Part shown: positions 26,340 through 39,116 of the stretch, one piece after another
Numbering within the stretch: the stretch's first letter is position 1
Layout of the letters: every line of letters starts with the position of its first letter
DNA from: Vespa crabro
Taxonomy: Eukaryota; Arthropoda; Insecta; Hymenoptera; Vespidae
NCBI RefSeq assembly: GCF_910589235.1
Contig: NC_060974.1
Span: 4,824,003-4,888,002 of the forward strand
Length of the DNA: 64,000 nt
Reading direction: 5' to 3'
Position numbers and translations under genes: made by a program
Notes under the pieces: generated by a model
What the model was told of the DNA's origin: nothing
The model's input: only the letters and a program-made list of their open reading frames with translations
Database searches by the model: none

Positions 26340-27677
26340 GCGCCTGTAAATGCCTGTTTTTATAACTTATCGTAAATAATTTTCATTTGTTATGTTTAAT
26401 AACTATATAGTTTATAATAGATATTTATTTAAGTATTTAATCATATAGAATTGTTAACACCAAAAATGTACATGTACATTAATTAATGAGAAAAAATTAA
26501 GAGTTTGGAGTTAGCCATTAAAACTAAAGTTTAATTTTAAAACATGCAATCTCCCACTTTGTGGAGAGATATAACAATATATTCATGTAACTCCATTATT
26601 CGAGTATAATATATTTAGTTACATTCTGATATAAAAAAAAAAAAAAAAAAACAATGGAAGAATAAAATGAAAGAAAATTGTTGAATAATGTACATGATTA
26701 AACTTAAGGAACACAACAATATTCGAACCTTTGAATAAACAAGAAACATTACCAGTCACTTTGCACAAATTGTTCAATTTCCCTGTAGTTCCTACTCGCT
26801 ACTCAAAGCTTCTAGTCGTATAAAATGCGTTATATATACATATACCTAGATCTGTATCTATCTATGACGACTATAAGCATGAGGTGCAGTGGGGCTCGAA
26901 TGAAATCATATCACAAGAAAATTTGGAAAAGTTGTCTTTGGCTAAAGGCGAGATTGTAATATAACTTGGCTCTATAACTTGATATATTTACATTTAAATA
27001 CATTACTTTTCATTGACAAGTTTTCATTGAAAAATCACATTCAAATTTTTTAAGTACAGCACAAATCATTGTAATATATTTCCTGTGATGATATGTGTTT
27101 GTGTGTGCGTGCGTAAACAGTGACTCGGTAATCATGGTACAATCGGAAAAGAATTAACTTGTTGAGAAATTAAATCGAAATTACAGGATAACGTTTTTTT
27201 ATACGAAATTTTGTTTTCGAGAAATTTGAATGAAATATTAAGTGTAACTACGTTTACATCTAACTTAATTGTTGAACAAATAATACAGATCATAACTCGT
27301 TTACAAATAGCATTAAAATCATAGATAATTTGATTTCTTCATTCTTTCTTTGATCAATATTTTTTTTTTATCTCTATATGAAGTACCGATACTACTATTT
27401 GTAAAAAAGATACAGCCTCCTCGAAATTCATTTAATGATCGTTGAATCAAATGTACCGTAAAATGCTATTTATTCACCACAACCGACCTCTCGGGTAATT
27501 GCATTAGTCTTCTTCCTGTCTATTTAGAATTAAGAATTCAGATAGATAATCAGTTTGGATAATGGAGTTCAGCTGTGTATATATATATATATATAATCGA
27601 TTGGTATTTACAGTCAATTTCCTCGAAAACAAAATCTAACGTAAAAAAGTTTCTTCATTTCACAAGTATGTGTATGC

Positions 27678-27715
<38 letters not shown>

Positions 27716-29137
27716 ACACGACACACACACACGCACACACATGAATATCGATGTTGCATGTGTGTATGTATGTATCAATCAAATTTGTTTATTTTCTAAT
27801 AATGATGTTTTATAGATACATCTTTATATATGGACTCGTTTGTTTTTCTATCGATTGGTATAAGATTAGCGTAAATACAAAACGTATATAACACAAAATA
27901 GTATATAATTATAATATTATGAAAAAATGAAATTTTCCTTGTGAAGGTCATTCATTGTATAGACAATTTGCTACGATTAAAATGGCCAATATGATAGCCA
28001 GTTAAAAAATGACCAACATGAAACATGCAATTAATTAATTATTTGCATGTGTGCGTATATCATTGATTTTTTTATTACAGCTTTTTTAACATAATGTTAG
28101 TAAAAATTTTAATAAGTAAATAGGTAATTAACATATATTCTGTAAAATATTGAATGTATTGACTGCAAGGGAACACGAGTATTCTTTTGTAGGATAAAAA
28201 CAATGATCCATAGTACGTAACATGATATAGTTAAAACAATAAAATGTAATCAGTTGGAAGAAACAATTTGTTTAATATTTATTATAGCATAATTTGTTAT
28301 TTCCATTAGAAATGTTATGTAATGTTACTAATCTTATTCTAATGTTACAATATTCAAATTTTATCCTCGTAAATATTTATTATAATAATACAAGTAAGTA
28401 ATTCGTATAGATATATCAGTCGATATTGTAAGAGAATATATGCGACCAAGATTGAAAAGTTTAATTTGGAATATCATATCAAGAGAATTTAATGTGTGCG
28501 TGCGTCTACACACACACACACACACACACACATTTTATTCCCTTTCGCAGTTACTACAAAAACGTAATCTACACAAAAGTATTTACCAGACATATATGCA
28601 ATTATGTGAATCTTGCAAATTTTTTTACCTCTCATTTATTATTATTTTTGTTCATAAAAAGCAATTGTTAGAGTTAACACGCTTTATGACTTTAGATTTG
28701 TCTACTCTCCACAGATAATAGATCAATTTTATTTGAAGAAGAAAAGAATTTTGCATGTATGTATGATAAATAATAACATGCAGTAATTGTTTCCAAATAT
28801 AAACATTAATTAAGTACACGACATAGTAGTATGACAATAAAATAACGATGATGAAAGTTACTTTCATATCGACATTAATAGCGTAGTCTCAGGTACGCAG
28901 GGACATGCCTTTTACTACAATTTATCTTCCAATAACGAGTTAAATGGATATTTCATTGGTACTACTCTGTAACATTAAGAAGAATATTCATTGAAATAGC
29001 CTGTTCCTACGTACCACACCATATTCATGGTAATATCATAATAAAATAATAGCCATTCTCTTTTCTCCCTTTTATACATAGTGTACATATTCTAATAGTT
29101 TATTCATATGAGGTAGATTTTTCCTACACGATTATCG

Positions 29138-29168
<31 letters not shown>

Positions 29169-30835
29169 CGATAGGACGTTTTGTAATACCATGTATCGGC
29201 GCTATATCAAAGGAAGTTTACCTTAATAATTAATAATTATATAATTCTTCACTTAATTTGCCATAAAGTAAATAAAGAGTCATTCACGTAAATATAAGAG
29301 AGAGGGAGAGAGAGATGACGTGCGACCTGTCACTTTACTAAACAATTTAATGATTTTATTTATAGGAACCTTGTGCTTCCAATAGATACACTTTAATGAA
29401 ATTTAAATTGTATATAACTAAACCAACGTTGTATTCCCATTCGTAATGGTTGTACAAGTTAATAAGTGCTTAAACATTATGAAAATATTATGTTACATTG
29501 ATATTATTACACTTATGTGCGATAATTAATAATCTATTCAAATAAGGCAACTGCTGTGATCTCTCATTTTTACTACCTCCGTGTAAATTCAATTGTCACT
29601 TGAATAAAGATACGTGCTCAACCTCGTCTACTAGATTGAATCACGATCTAGTTTCTAACAAAAAATGCATTAATATTATAATATTTCATTTTGATGCATC
29701 TATTCAAATGAAATCCTAAGGTAGAGTCCAATATTTTTAAGAATGAAGAAGTGTTTATACACTTTTAAATAGTGACGATAATGTATCTAATCTAATCGGG
29801 AAGATTTAATCATGAAGAAAATTTCATTGGTAAATATAAAAAAAAAAAAAATGTGACGATTATCATGTTGAAAATGTGCCGAGAAGGAAGGAGCAAATGT
29901 AATTTTAGCCTACTTATAATAGAACTTGGTAAAGCGATAGAGAAAAAAAAATAAGATAATAAGTAACACGTTCAAACATTATTTTCATAATTTTAGCATT
30001 CAGTTTTCAAGTGTACGCGTAGAAAAGGAGGCTATATACCAGTGTACATATCAGTGGAATTTTTCTCTGCCTTTCGCCAGAGTAATTTTTAGTTTGCGTT
30101 ATAATATTAAAACGTTATAAAAAACGTTTGTCCTCGACAAAGATATATTAATTTCAAATCGATCTCTCGAAGATCGATCCTCTGAGACGCGATTTTCAAT
30201 ATATCGAAATGATACTTTGTACATTAATATTTTGGATCGATTCGAAAAATCGATTCATTGGAAGAACGATGCATCGGCATGAATGATGCGTCAAGATTCT
30301 CGATTAGTAAGAGGCAAAAGGACAAGCGTGTTGTGTTTCGCTAAATTAACGTGACTTTCTTATTTGTAGGAATGTACCCTACACACACATATATATATAT
30401 ATATGTGTGTGTGTGTATATCAACTACTTGAGGCAAAAAGTAACTATTTAAAGAATGCTAGTAACTCACTAAATATCCCATTGCAATGTTGTCCGGAGCA
30501 TGTCAGGAGTTGGCGACGCTGACTACGTAACTGGTTTTCTTACTTTTCAAACGGTTAGTTGTCTCGTTGGAATAATAATTGCAAATTCTTGTAGTCTCTG
30601 CGCGCTATTTATTATATCGATTGGATGATCAAATTGGAGATTTTATTTTTCGAAAATTATGCGTAGTAGTGATGTTGTAGAAAGCTAATTGAAGAGTCGT
30701 TGAAAATAAAGAAAAGAAAGGAAACTTGTGTTTATATGCGGCTACGTAAGTAGTAGTTATTTCTACTGTTCAAAATATGAAAAATGAAATATTTTTGAAC
30801 GCAACCAAAGATTTTGTTGGTTGGCGCATGACACA
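25791..30835. other. 5-kb interval without a recognisable gene
   Basis: I find no coding exon on either strand. The interval holds the 3' UTR of the phospholipase gene and the promoter of the SANTA-domain gene. It contains many short CA/TA microsatellites (about 26010-26340, 27575-27600, 27684-27712, 28508-28532, 29143-29168, 30383-30419) and an A-run near 26632-26650. Base composition is very AT-rich throughout. Small RNA genes cannot be excluded by eye. Confidence 0.5.
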
Positions 30836-33822
30836 ATGGAGGTAAGTTTTAAATATTAACGAATCGTTAACGTTCATTTGCACGTATTAAATGTCATATT
30901 GTTTAAATCATAAATTATGCATATCTTACATAATTAATATGTTTTCGTCTGTGTCTCAATATAATAGATATGTGCATAAAGATGCGTGCGCGTTTTTTCC
31001 CATCTATTCGAGTGAAATTTGCAAACTTTAAATAGACGAACGTTAAAAGATGTTAGAATCATTCTTTGATATTTGCTTTTACAGAGGAAAGAGGAAAATA
31101 TAAGAGGAATATACAACCAATTAGCCCCACCCTCCATATATACCAGTATATCCAGCATCAATCCAGCGGATACGCAAGATATGAATTGCACCGGGTTGTT
31201 TTTGCAATCATCTCGGATAGAAAATCAAGTTGTCTCCTCTAGTAACAATTTAAGAAATATCGTGGCAAAGAAAAAAAGTAGACATACTATAAATAAACCA
31301 ATAATTACATCCTCAACTAACGAACGATCTTTAAGAAAGAAAGATTCCTTCAATGGCAAAACATTATTGATTAATGAGAATTTGTCTGCGACGGAAAAAT
31401 ATTTGTCAAATAAGGGAGACGGTTTTGATAATGTCAATTTTCTTAAATCGCAGAAAGACAATGCAAAGGGAAAAAAAGGCGATAATAATAACTTTGGCCG
31501 TCCTGAAGTGGGCATTATTAGAAGCCCCGAGGAAAGATCAGATAGAACTTTTTTTAACTGGAGAGTTATTTTAAATGAAAATGGTCACTTAGTTATTAAG
31601 GGAACATTAGAAAGGTAATTTTCAAATGACTCTGATATCTTATCTGTAATGCTTTTTCATTCTTCTTCTTCTTCTTCGCATTTACTTTTCATAGCGGGAA
31701 AATCGCACGCACTAAGCCCATACTTAATAGATTGACGGCTAGAAGCTTGGAATCTATTTTTAAACAAATATATCATCTTAAAGGGAATATTGTGGACAAT
31801 AGAAACGGTAAGAAGAATTTTTTTACCAACTTTGGATTAATTAATAAATAATTATTTTATCTTTATGATAGGTCCGCTATTTTTTCATTTATTTAGAGTT
31901 ACCAGAATACGTCCGAGAGAAATTCTTCAATGGTTTTCCCGATGATTGGGAAGATGTACTTGAAGTATGGAAATTATTTATTTCCAAGGGCTCGAATTCA
32001 AACTTTCATTGGCCAATCGAAATTACCGATAACGATAATGACGCGAATGGCAAAATGTCCGATCTAACATTTGAACGTACGAACGAAGAAGATGTACCGA
32101 AGTTTAACGAGTCAGGCACAGTTATTTCAACTGTACAAATGCCAAATGTCTCTAATTTCCAAATATCTTTTAGCAGTTTATGCGGTAATAATTGGAAGGA
32201 TCGAACTAAAATTAACATGTACGCTCCTAGCGTGATGACAAAGAAAACGCATAATTATAAGGAAAATCAATGTCAGAACGAAAATGTTAATATACGTCGA
32301 TTGTCTCTTCCTCTGAAAGACGATAAAACGAGAGACATGGAGGAAGATAAAATTGATATTATCGTTAATAATTTGCGGCATAAGGATTGCCCTGAAGAAT
32401 ACATTATCAAAATAATACAAATGTTTCATTCTCTCAATGATGTTTATCTCTATAGAGTGATGTCAAATGATACAGGTAAAAAGATCAATAATAATGGCCC
32501 ATACCATGGTGATGACAAGTCTGCGTTCTGTGCCAACCAAATACAAGGTAATGAAGTGATAAGTAATTCGGAAAGAAGATCTTGTATTGTGGAATGTCAT
32601 GATACGTTAGCTTTAAACGATTGTTGCACCGATCGCAATAGGTGCAAGATGGTGGAAGGTGCCTATAAGGAGACATCTGTTACGACTTTACAACGATCGC
32701 CTAAAAAGGACTCTGAAGTATTTGCAAGTGAAACTTATGCGACTGTCATATCTGAAAGAACATTATTGCCGAACGAAAGATTGTCAGTTAAATGGCGGCA
32801 TCAACCTGAGGAAAGGAGAGGAGGAACAAATTATAATTCTGTAAATAATAGTCATGTAAAATTGGCAAAAGGAAATCGACCAATATACCGTAATAATTCT
32901 ATTACCAATACAAGTATTGATAATGACGAGATGGAAAATCACGATTCGGAAATCAAATTGTCCGAATTTAGATGTAAGAGACATTTGAACATGACGGAGA
33001 ACATAGAACCCAGTGGGAAAAAAGCCAAGACGATAAATACCTTTGTCGATGCGAATCATGTTGATCTAATTCATAGAACTAGTGAGAACGGTGTTAACCG
33101 TTCCACCAATAATAAAATGATGCCGTTGAAACAAAAGCAGAACGTAACGTCAACACCTTTGCCCATTGTGAAAAGTCATACTCTTGATATAAACCCAAAT
33201 AAAGATGCGACCAATGATAAAAATATGATGGATGAAACAACTTTGTGCAGAAATATTATAACCGACCTTATTGGTGAACATAAGGGTGACTCGAAAGACG
33301 AGTCAATGAAAATGCAATCATGCAATTCAAAAATGAATCATGAAAATGCAATAGATCCTATTACCCTTGACACGGATACGCCCTTTTTAATATTAAATTC
33401 GACATCTTCCATTAAAACGCCTCGTTCGGTGCACACATCGAACGATGCATTTTTAAGCGCAAGGAAACCTCAACTATTGTCCGATTGGATACCAAGGGTT
33501 TTATTTGACCTTAAGTCCGCTTCCGAGTTAAGTTTGGTCTTTGAAGGTAAATTACTCAAGTAAGTAAGTAAGTAAGTAAGAATGCATTACGCTTAATAAA
33601 TCGATCTGTGACTTATCATTTTGATTTACGTAGCGAGGCCGGCCACGTGGTTCATAGAAAATTTACGACTGAACGTATACGGAAACGGCTATCGACAAAT
33701 TTAATCGAAGATACAAATCGAGAAGTTTATCGACTCGTCGGAGATCTGCGCGATTCTAAACACGGTAACATTACGCGCATTTCAATATACGATAACGCTT
33801 ACGTTCTATAAATCGTATATAA

Positions 33823-33891
<69 letters not shown>

Positions 33892-35277
33892 TATTTAGTT
33901 GTACCAAAAGAATTACTGAGATATTGCCGCGAAGGATGCCCATTTAATATAAACGAATTTTGTAAAATGTGGAAATCATATCGAGGAGGTATTATAACAG
34001 TTTATTACACTTATCTTCTCGTCCGATAATCTATTGCTTCTCATCTATTATCATTAATTTTTGTTAAGCTAATACAAGAGAAATGGTAACAAAGGTAGGA
34101 AATGATATGATAGATATATTGAATGTACCTACAAGTTCAAGAGGACGTAGGATATTTCCACCGTTGAGTTATTGGACCGGTAGAGAAGTATTTTTACATT
34201 AAATAGTATTTTAAAAATAGATACTATATCGTGCATCCTATCAATTTAATTATGTTTTATTAAATATTTAGGAGAGCGCGTTGCTTTTAGAGATAACGAA
34301 GTAGTCTATACAACGGGTCGTTCTCCGAAGTGTTCTATAGCTCGATTGCCTGAAAATACAAGCAACAAATTGGTATGACGATTTCTTTTTAAACATCACT
34401 CCTTATGAAGATCACTTTCAAAATCCATATTCCGTACAATGTTTCGAGAAAGTAATAAAGCTAATGAGAATTATGCAAATACGAAAGCAATAAGAGCACA
34501 CGTCGTAATTATACGGCACCTGCACATATATCAAAAGATAATGTGATTTTTTAATTTTAGAAAAAAAAAAAAAAAAGAAGAAAAAAAAGAAATGCTAAAA
34601 TACATTTTACGGATAAGTTGATCGATATTATACATAATAGTTTCTACTTGCATATATATTCATTCAATTGTTGAAAAATCTTTCTTCCATTCAACGTGCA
34701 TGTCTCCTTTCTGGCAGTTGTTTAAATCAATAATCTAATAATATTTTCTAGCAAGCGAAAGGAAAGATGTGCGATCGATCTAACGATCTTAAAATCTCTA
34801 GACAAAAAGGTGCAACTGATGATGCGTCGGAAGATGAAAATATCGTGGTATGTGATATAAATAATAATAATAATAATAATAATATCGTGTATATTTGATT
34901 TAACAGAAGATCGTTGTTTCATAATACACATCTATAAAATAATATTTTCATTTTTAAACGTATATCATTTTATCGCACAGTCATTACCTACTACTAATTT
35001 ACAACAGCGAGTTGATGTACGGGCACATAGATCAACCGATCTGCAAAAAACGGATAGGAACAATGCTGCCGTATCACAATCGGATGAACGTAGAAAACAG
35101 TAAGATCGTTAAAAGCATACATTTATTAAAGATGTCAATTTTAATGTTAATGTTAATTTCAGATATGGCATAAGGCAACAGTCACCTATTAAGAAACAAA
35201 ATCTAATGTACACTTATTACAAAAGTATTCCACACGCGGACGACATTTTGTCCGACGATCAAATATCTCAGTTATAA
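30836..35277 (+). CDS. KNL2/M18BP1-like protein with two SANTA domains and a CENPC-k motif
   Basis: Predicted centromere-licensing factor. In plants and vertebrates KNL2/M18BP1 recruits new CENP-A to centromeres. Coding exons: 30836-30841 (ATGGAG), 31085-31614, 31695-31807, 31897-33559, 33634-33764, 33899-33988, 34069-34179, 34272-34372, 34752-34847, 34981-35099, 35163-35277. They sum to 3075 nt and encode 1024 residues, with all ten joins in phase. SANTA 1 spans about 156-247 (FFNWRVILNENGHLVIKGTL, IYHLKGNI, KFFNGFPDDWED). SANTA 2 spans about 740-843 (DWIPRV, LSLVFEGKLLNEAGHVV, VYRLVGDL). A CENPC-k-like motif follows at about 867-895 (GRRIFPPLSYWTGERV). About 490 polar, probably disordered residues separate the SANTA domains. 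I see no SANT/Myb domain and no CENP-C cupin domain. The domain calls are by eye; the orthology is inference. Confidence 0.82.
33828..33887. repeat. (TA)n microsatellite in a KNL2-like gene intron
   Basis: A TA run of about 60 bp fills most of the short intron between exons 5 and 6 and ends about 11 bp before the acceptor, in place of a normal polypyrimidine tract. Confidence 0.9.
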
Positions 35278-36151
35278 ATCTATCCTCTTGTATTTTTAAC
35301 GATAGTTGGTTAATGCAAGTTCTCGTTTTCCGATAAGATGTATGACAATAACATGTTATGATAACTCTTTGAAGAATTCTTTTTTAATTTCTTTTTTTTA
35401 ATCATTTTTATTGATTATCGTACATTTATACAAGTTTAATCAAATCCGATAAAGGTGACGGATATTTTATTTGTTTTTCTTCAATTATAATTGAAAATTG
35501 TTTTTTTGCGTAGACTAAGAACGATAATGCATAAGTCTCGATAATTGGTATTGTTGGATCAGTACTGGCGACACTACTGAATCGCAAAAAAATAACCAGA
35601 GTTTAAACAGTCCGTCCGCCAACTTGATCCACAAAGTTGAATGCAACATTGTTGTTTTTTTTTTTTTAATACGTTTGTTTTATTCTGTCCGATTTATGTT
35701 CGATCGTCGATCGTGAATTTATAAAAATCCGAGTGGCAATCGCACGAAACATTTCTTTTTAATAAATAAATATTTGTCAAATCAAATGGCTAAGGCACAT
35801 AGTCCCTACGTGGTGCGACGTTTCCGAGAAAAGACTGATCCGCTCGAAACATTCGAGAATGTCGATATTTCTTCCGGTCCAAGAAGGACCTTAGGCAAGC
35901 GATAGCTTTAGTCAACGAAGAAGAATTTAAAAAGATTATACTCCTTTAGAAAAATTAAAAGTACCCAAAGAATTCCTTTCTTTCTTCATGCGCCTACATT
36001 AGATTATTCATTATTGTAAGTGAAATAAATTTTTCTTCTTTCTTTCTCAACAATCCGGCCAATTTTTTTTTAGCACCCAATAATTAATAAAAACGTAGAT
36101 GGCAAGTTCGCTGATAGAATCATCTAACTCTAGAGTAAAATTATTATTTTT
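35278..36151. other. Convergent intergenic region
   Basis: This 874-bp stretch lies between the stop codons of the KNL2-like gene (+) and the amino acid transporter gene (-) and must contain both 3' UTRs. Overlapping AATAAA signals occur at about 35760-35770. A coding-like relic at 35786-36019 is listed separately. Confidence 0.6.
35786..36019 (+). pseudogene. Short coding-like relic with successive frame changes
   Basis: Frame 1 opens with ATG at 35786 and reads 39 codons, including MAKAHSPYVVRRFREKTDPL and ETFENVDISSGPRR, before a TAG at 35903. Overlapping it in another frame is KKDLRQAIALVNEEEFKKII, starting at 35881. A third frame then gives DYTPLEKLKVPKEFLSFF, and a fourth stretch gives APTLDYSLL with a stop at 36017. 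The first part is richer in GC than its surroundings. Taken together this looks like a decayed gene or transposon fragment. I do not recognise the family, and short open frames by chance cannot be excluded. Confidence 0.35.
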
Positions 36152-37142
36152 TCATTCTTCCTCATTGGAGCGATCTTCCATTGGTTTCGATGGTTTTTTC
36201 TCTCTATTGCTACTATTCCACATACCGTAGAAGAAGTATATTACAAGACCTGTATGAAACATGTTATATATACATACGTTCGTGCATAAATACATAAGTG
36301 TGCGTGATTGCATTACCAATAATCATCCATATCAAGAATCGTATCCAAGTCATCGCATCCAACATCATCATAAGGTAAATGTTAATAAGTATACTGATTG
36401 CTGGTAAAAAGGGAACAAAAGGTACCTAAGGCAGAAGCGTGTCATGATATATTGTCGCATGGTCAATTATTTTAACCGATAAGTAAAGAAACATGTGGTA
36501 GATATAAAAAATGTAACGTACCGAAAATGCAAGTTTCTTGCCCGACGAAGGTTGAAGATAGATAAAGATTAGAGTAGAGATTAATGCGGTGACCAATACG
36601 ATTATCGGCACAACGTAAAGAGCTTTGCCGTTAGCGATTTCTTTGGAAAATTGCGAAATCATCGCCGTAATAGAAATGCAAATAATGACTGCAATCAGGA
36701 TCATCGTTATGTTACTATCACTTGAGAGAAATACTCACGCCAATGTAATGAAATATTACAGTAACAGAAAACGAGGCAAGTGACCAGTTGTCCGGTTAAT
36801 TTCGTAGGATGGTCTAATCTGTTAGCATTAATTAGTTGCTTAATGACAAACGTCACAGTCCTTGGATCACGATCGTCCTTCTTCTCGTATGCTTCACTTT
36901 CTTCGTATCTTTGTGAAGAAACATTTGTCGTTAAAATTGTTCATTACTTAACATACATATGGTCATTACTTACAGCGCATCCTATTGCAAAATATATTCA
37001 ATCGAAATGCATATACATAATATGTATATTTTCTTACCGTAATATAAGAACGCAGGCAGCAACTATCGAATAGGCAAGCAGTGTGCCTATACTCATCATA
37101 TTTAACAACTGAGTAAGCTCGAACATAGCTGCTAAAACTCCT

Positions 37143-37188
<46 letters not shown>

Positions 37189-39116
37189 CAGAAGGAAAGA
37201 ATGGTGTTTTAATAGATTGCAAGGGACGAAAAAGAAAATAAAGAAAATAGTTTTCGTACCTGTAAGAATTCCTGCAGAGAAAGTGCCCATTATGGGTGTA
37301 TGAAATCTTGAACTTACCTTTCCCATCCATTTAAATATCAATCCGTCGGATGCCATTGCGTAAATTATTCTTGGTAATGGAAACATTGCGCCTAATAAGC
37401 TGCAATTATATCATTAATTTATGCGCGTGCGTATATAGATAGGTATAAATTAACGTACGTACATATCCTATCATCGTTACCTAGCGCATAGTCCGCAAAT
37501 CGCACCGACGCTCACTACCCATTTTGCCCAGTCCCAACCGATCACCTCAAAGAGATGTGGAAAAGGAGCATCGGGATTTTGTTCGTAATACGGCAGTACC
37601 ATAGTTAATACGGCTGAGACGCCGAAATACGCGAGGAATACAACGGTTAAAGAAGCAACAATAGCTATGGGAATAGACCTTTGCGGATCTTTGGCCTCTT
37701 CGCCGGTAGTGGCCACACAGTCAAAGCCGATAAAGCCATAGAAACAAGTTGCCGCGCCGGTTATTATACCCGATATTCCATATGGCGCGAATCCACCTGT
37801 TCCCCGATCACAATTTGTTTCCGTACAAGGAGGCCGAGTTTTCCAATTGTTAACGTCAGCTTTGAATAAATACGCATTGATCAAAATTATGCGATCAAAG
37901 AGAGATTTTAGCAAAAAGGTATAACATAATCGTAATAGATTACCAGTGCATATACGATATTACCTTTGATGGAACCGGCAATTATCACGAAGAGGACGAC
38001 GAAGAGATTCACCAAGGTGAAAAAGTTATTTGCAGTGGACGACTCTTTGGCGCCAAACGCTAAGGCAGCTGTGAAAAGTTACGTACGAATGTAATAAGTG
38101 CGGTAATAAATTATTTATGTATATACTTTCGGCTCGATGTTTTTCTTTTTTTCTTTTTCTTCTTCTTTTTCTTTTTCTTCTTCTTTTTTTTTTTATTAAT
38201 AATAGTATCGGAATAGTTACCGGAAAACATAAGGGTGATACCGAAGGCGAAGAAATCAGGATAAGAAGATAAGTGTTCAAATTCTATATGAGCGGCCGTT
38301 TCAAAGGCATTTCTCATGCTATTGTTGAAGAGAGCATCGACGTAGGTGCTAAGGCCACGTACCACGCTAGCCGAACCGATCATATACTCTAAGATTAGCG
38401 TCCAACCTATTAGAAAGGCGACGAATTCACCCATTGTCACGTAACTATAAACATAAGCGGAACCAGCTCGCGGCACCCTCGCCCCGAATTCAGCGTAACA
38501 AAGACCTGAAAATATATATTTATAATATCGATCGAAGGGAATCGAGCGAAACTAAAGTTTCAGCTTTGGCGATTAGAACGACATAATGTGTAAAGCGATT
38601 GGTAAACGCCCAATGACCGGCAAATATCGATGCCACGGCTGCAATTAGGAAGGAGATTACAACGGCTGGTCCTGCGATATTTTTTGAGACTGATCCTGCC
38701 ATGACGTAAATTCCAACGCCAAGAGTGGATCCGATACCCAGAGCTGTAAGGTCCAACGTTGATAGGCATCTCTCCAATTTCGTATTTGCATTAATATTTA
38801 TCCGCTTCTTTCGACTGAAGGCTTTGTACAGACTACGGAAATTCCATAATTTCATATCGAGTAACTGTAAAAAGTTATGACGTTTGTTGGTTTTTTCTTT
38901 TTCCTTTCTTTTTTCCTCTACAACATGATATCGAACGTGCGCGTGCATGCAAGAAAAATTGATCATCCTCCAATCGATCGATGAAGCACTCGTGTCGAGT
39001 CTTCGAGCTCGTGTCTTTTTCGCATTAATTCTAACGAAACCATTTTTATTTACGAATAAAAACGAGTGAGCAAACGTTTTACTTACCGGTAAAACGTTCA
39101 TCAATATATAATCCAT
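36152..39116 (-). CDS. Cationic amino acid transporter (CAT/SLC7 family)
   Basis: Predicted plasma-membrane transporter for arginine, lysine and ornithine, of the APC superfamily. Coding exons in transcript order: 39116-39087, 38864-38618, 38505-38221, 38068-37964, 37859-37481, 37399-37260, 37140-37038, 36908-36739, 36688-36522, 36425-36317, 36249-36152. They sum to 1833 nt and encode 610 residues. Family landmarks: LGIGSTLGVGIYVMAGS near the first helix, EFGARVPRAGSAYVYSY, FYGFIGFDCVATTGEEAKDP, PLPRIIYAMASDGLIF, and the C-terminal VPFVPFLPAISILINIYLMM. About fourteen helices are expected. Intron 8 (36689-36738) is only 50 bp, with a strong GTGAGT donor and a TTGCAG acceptor; ignoring it creates an apparent double frameshift. 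The paralogue (slimfast-like or other) is not resolved. Confidence 0.93.
37143..37185. repeat. (GA)n microsatellite in transporter intron
   Basis: A GA run of about 43 bp begins two bases upstream (on the plus strand, right) of the acceptor of the exon 37140-37038. On the transcript it is a CT tract and probably serves as the polypyrimidine tract. Confidence 0.9.

Noticed and set aside
30777..30841. Upstream ATG at 30777 as the start of the KNL2-like gene
   Set aside because: Its frame leaves the exon in phase 2, but the next exon starts in phase 0. The ATG at 30836 fits.
36689..36760. Two apparent single-base frameshifts in the cationic amino acid transporter
   Set aside because: A 50-bp intron (GTGAGT...TTGCAG) restores a single frame with matching phase and the expected protein length, so no frameshift is needed.
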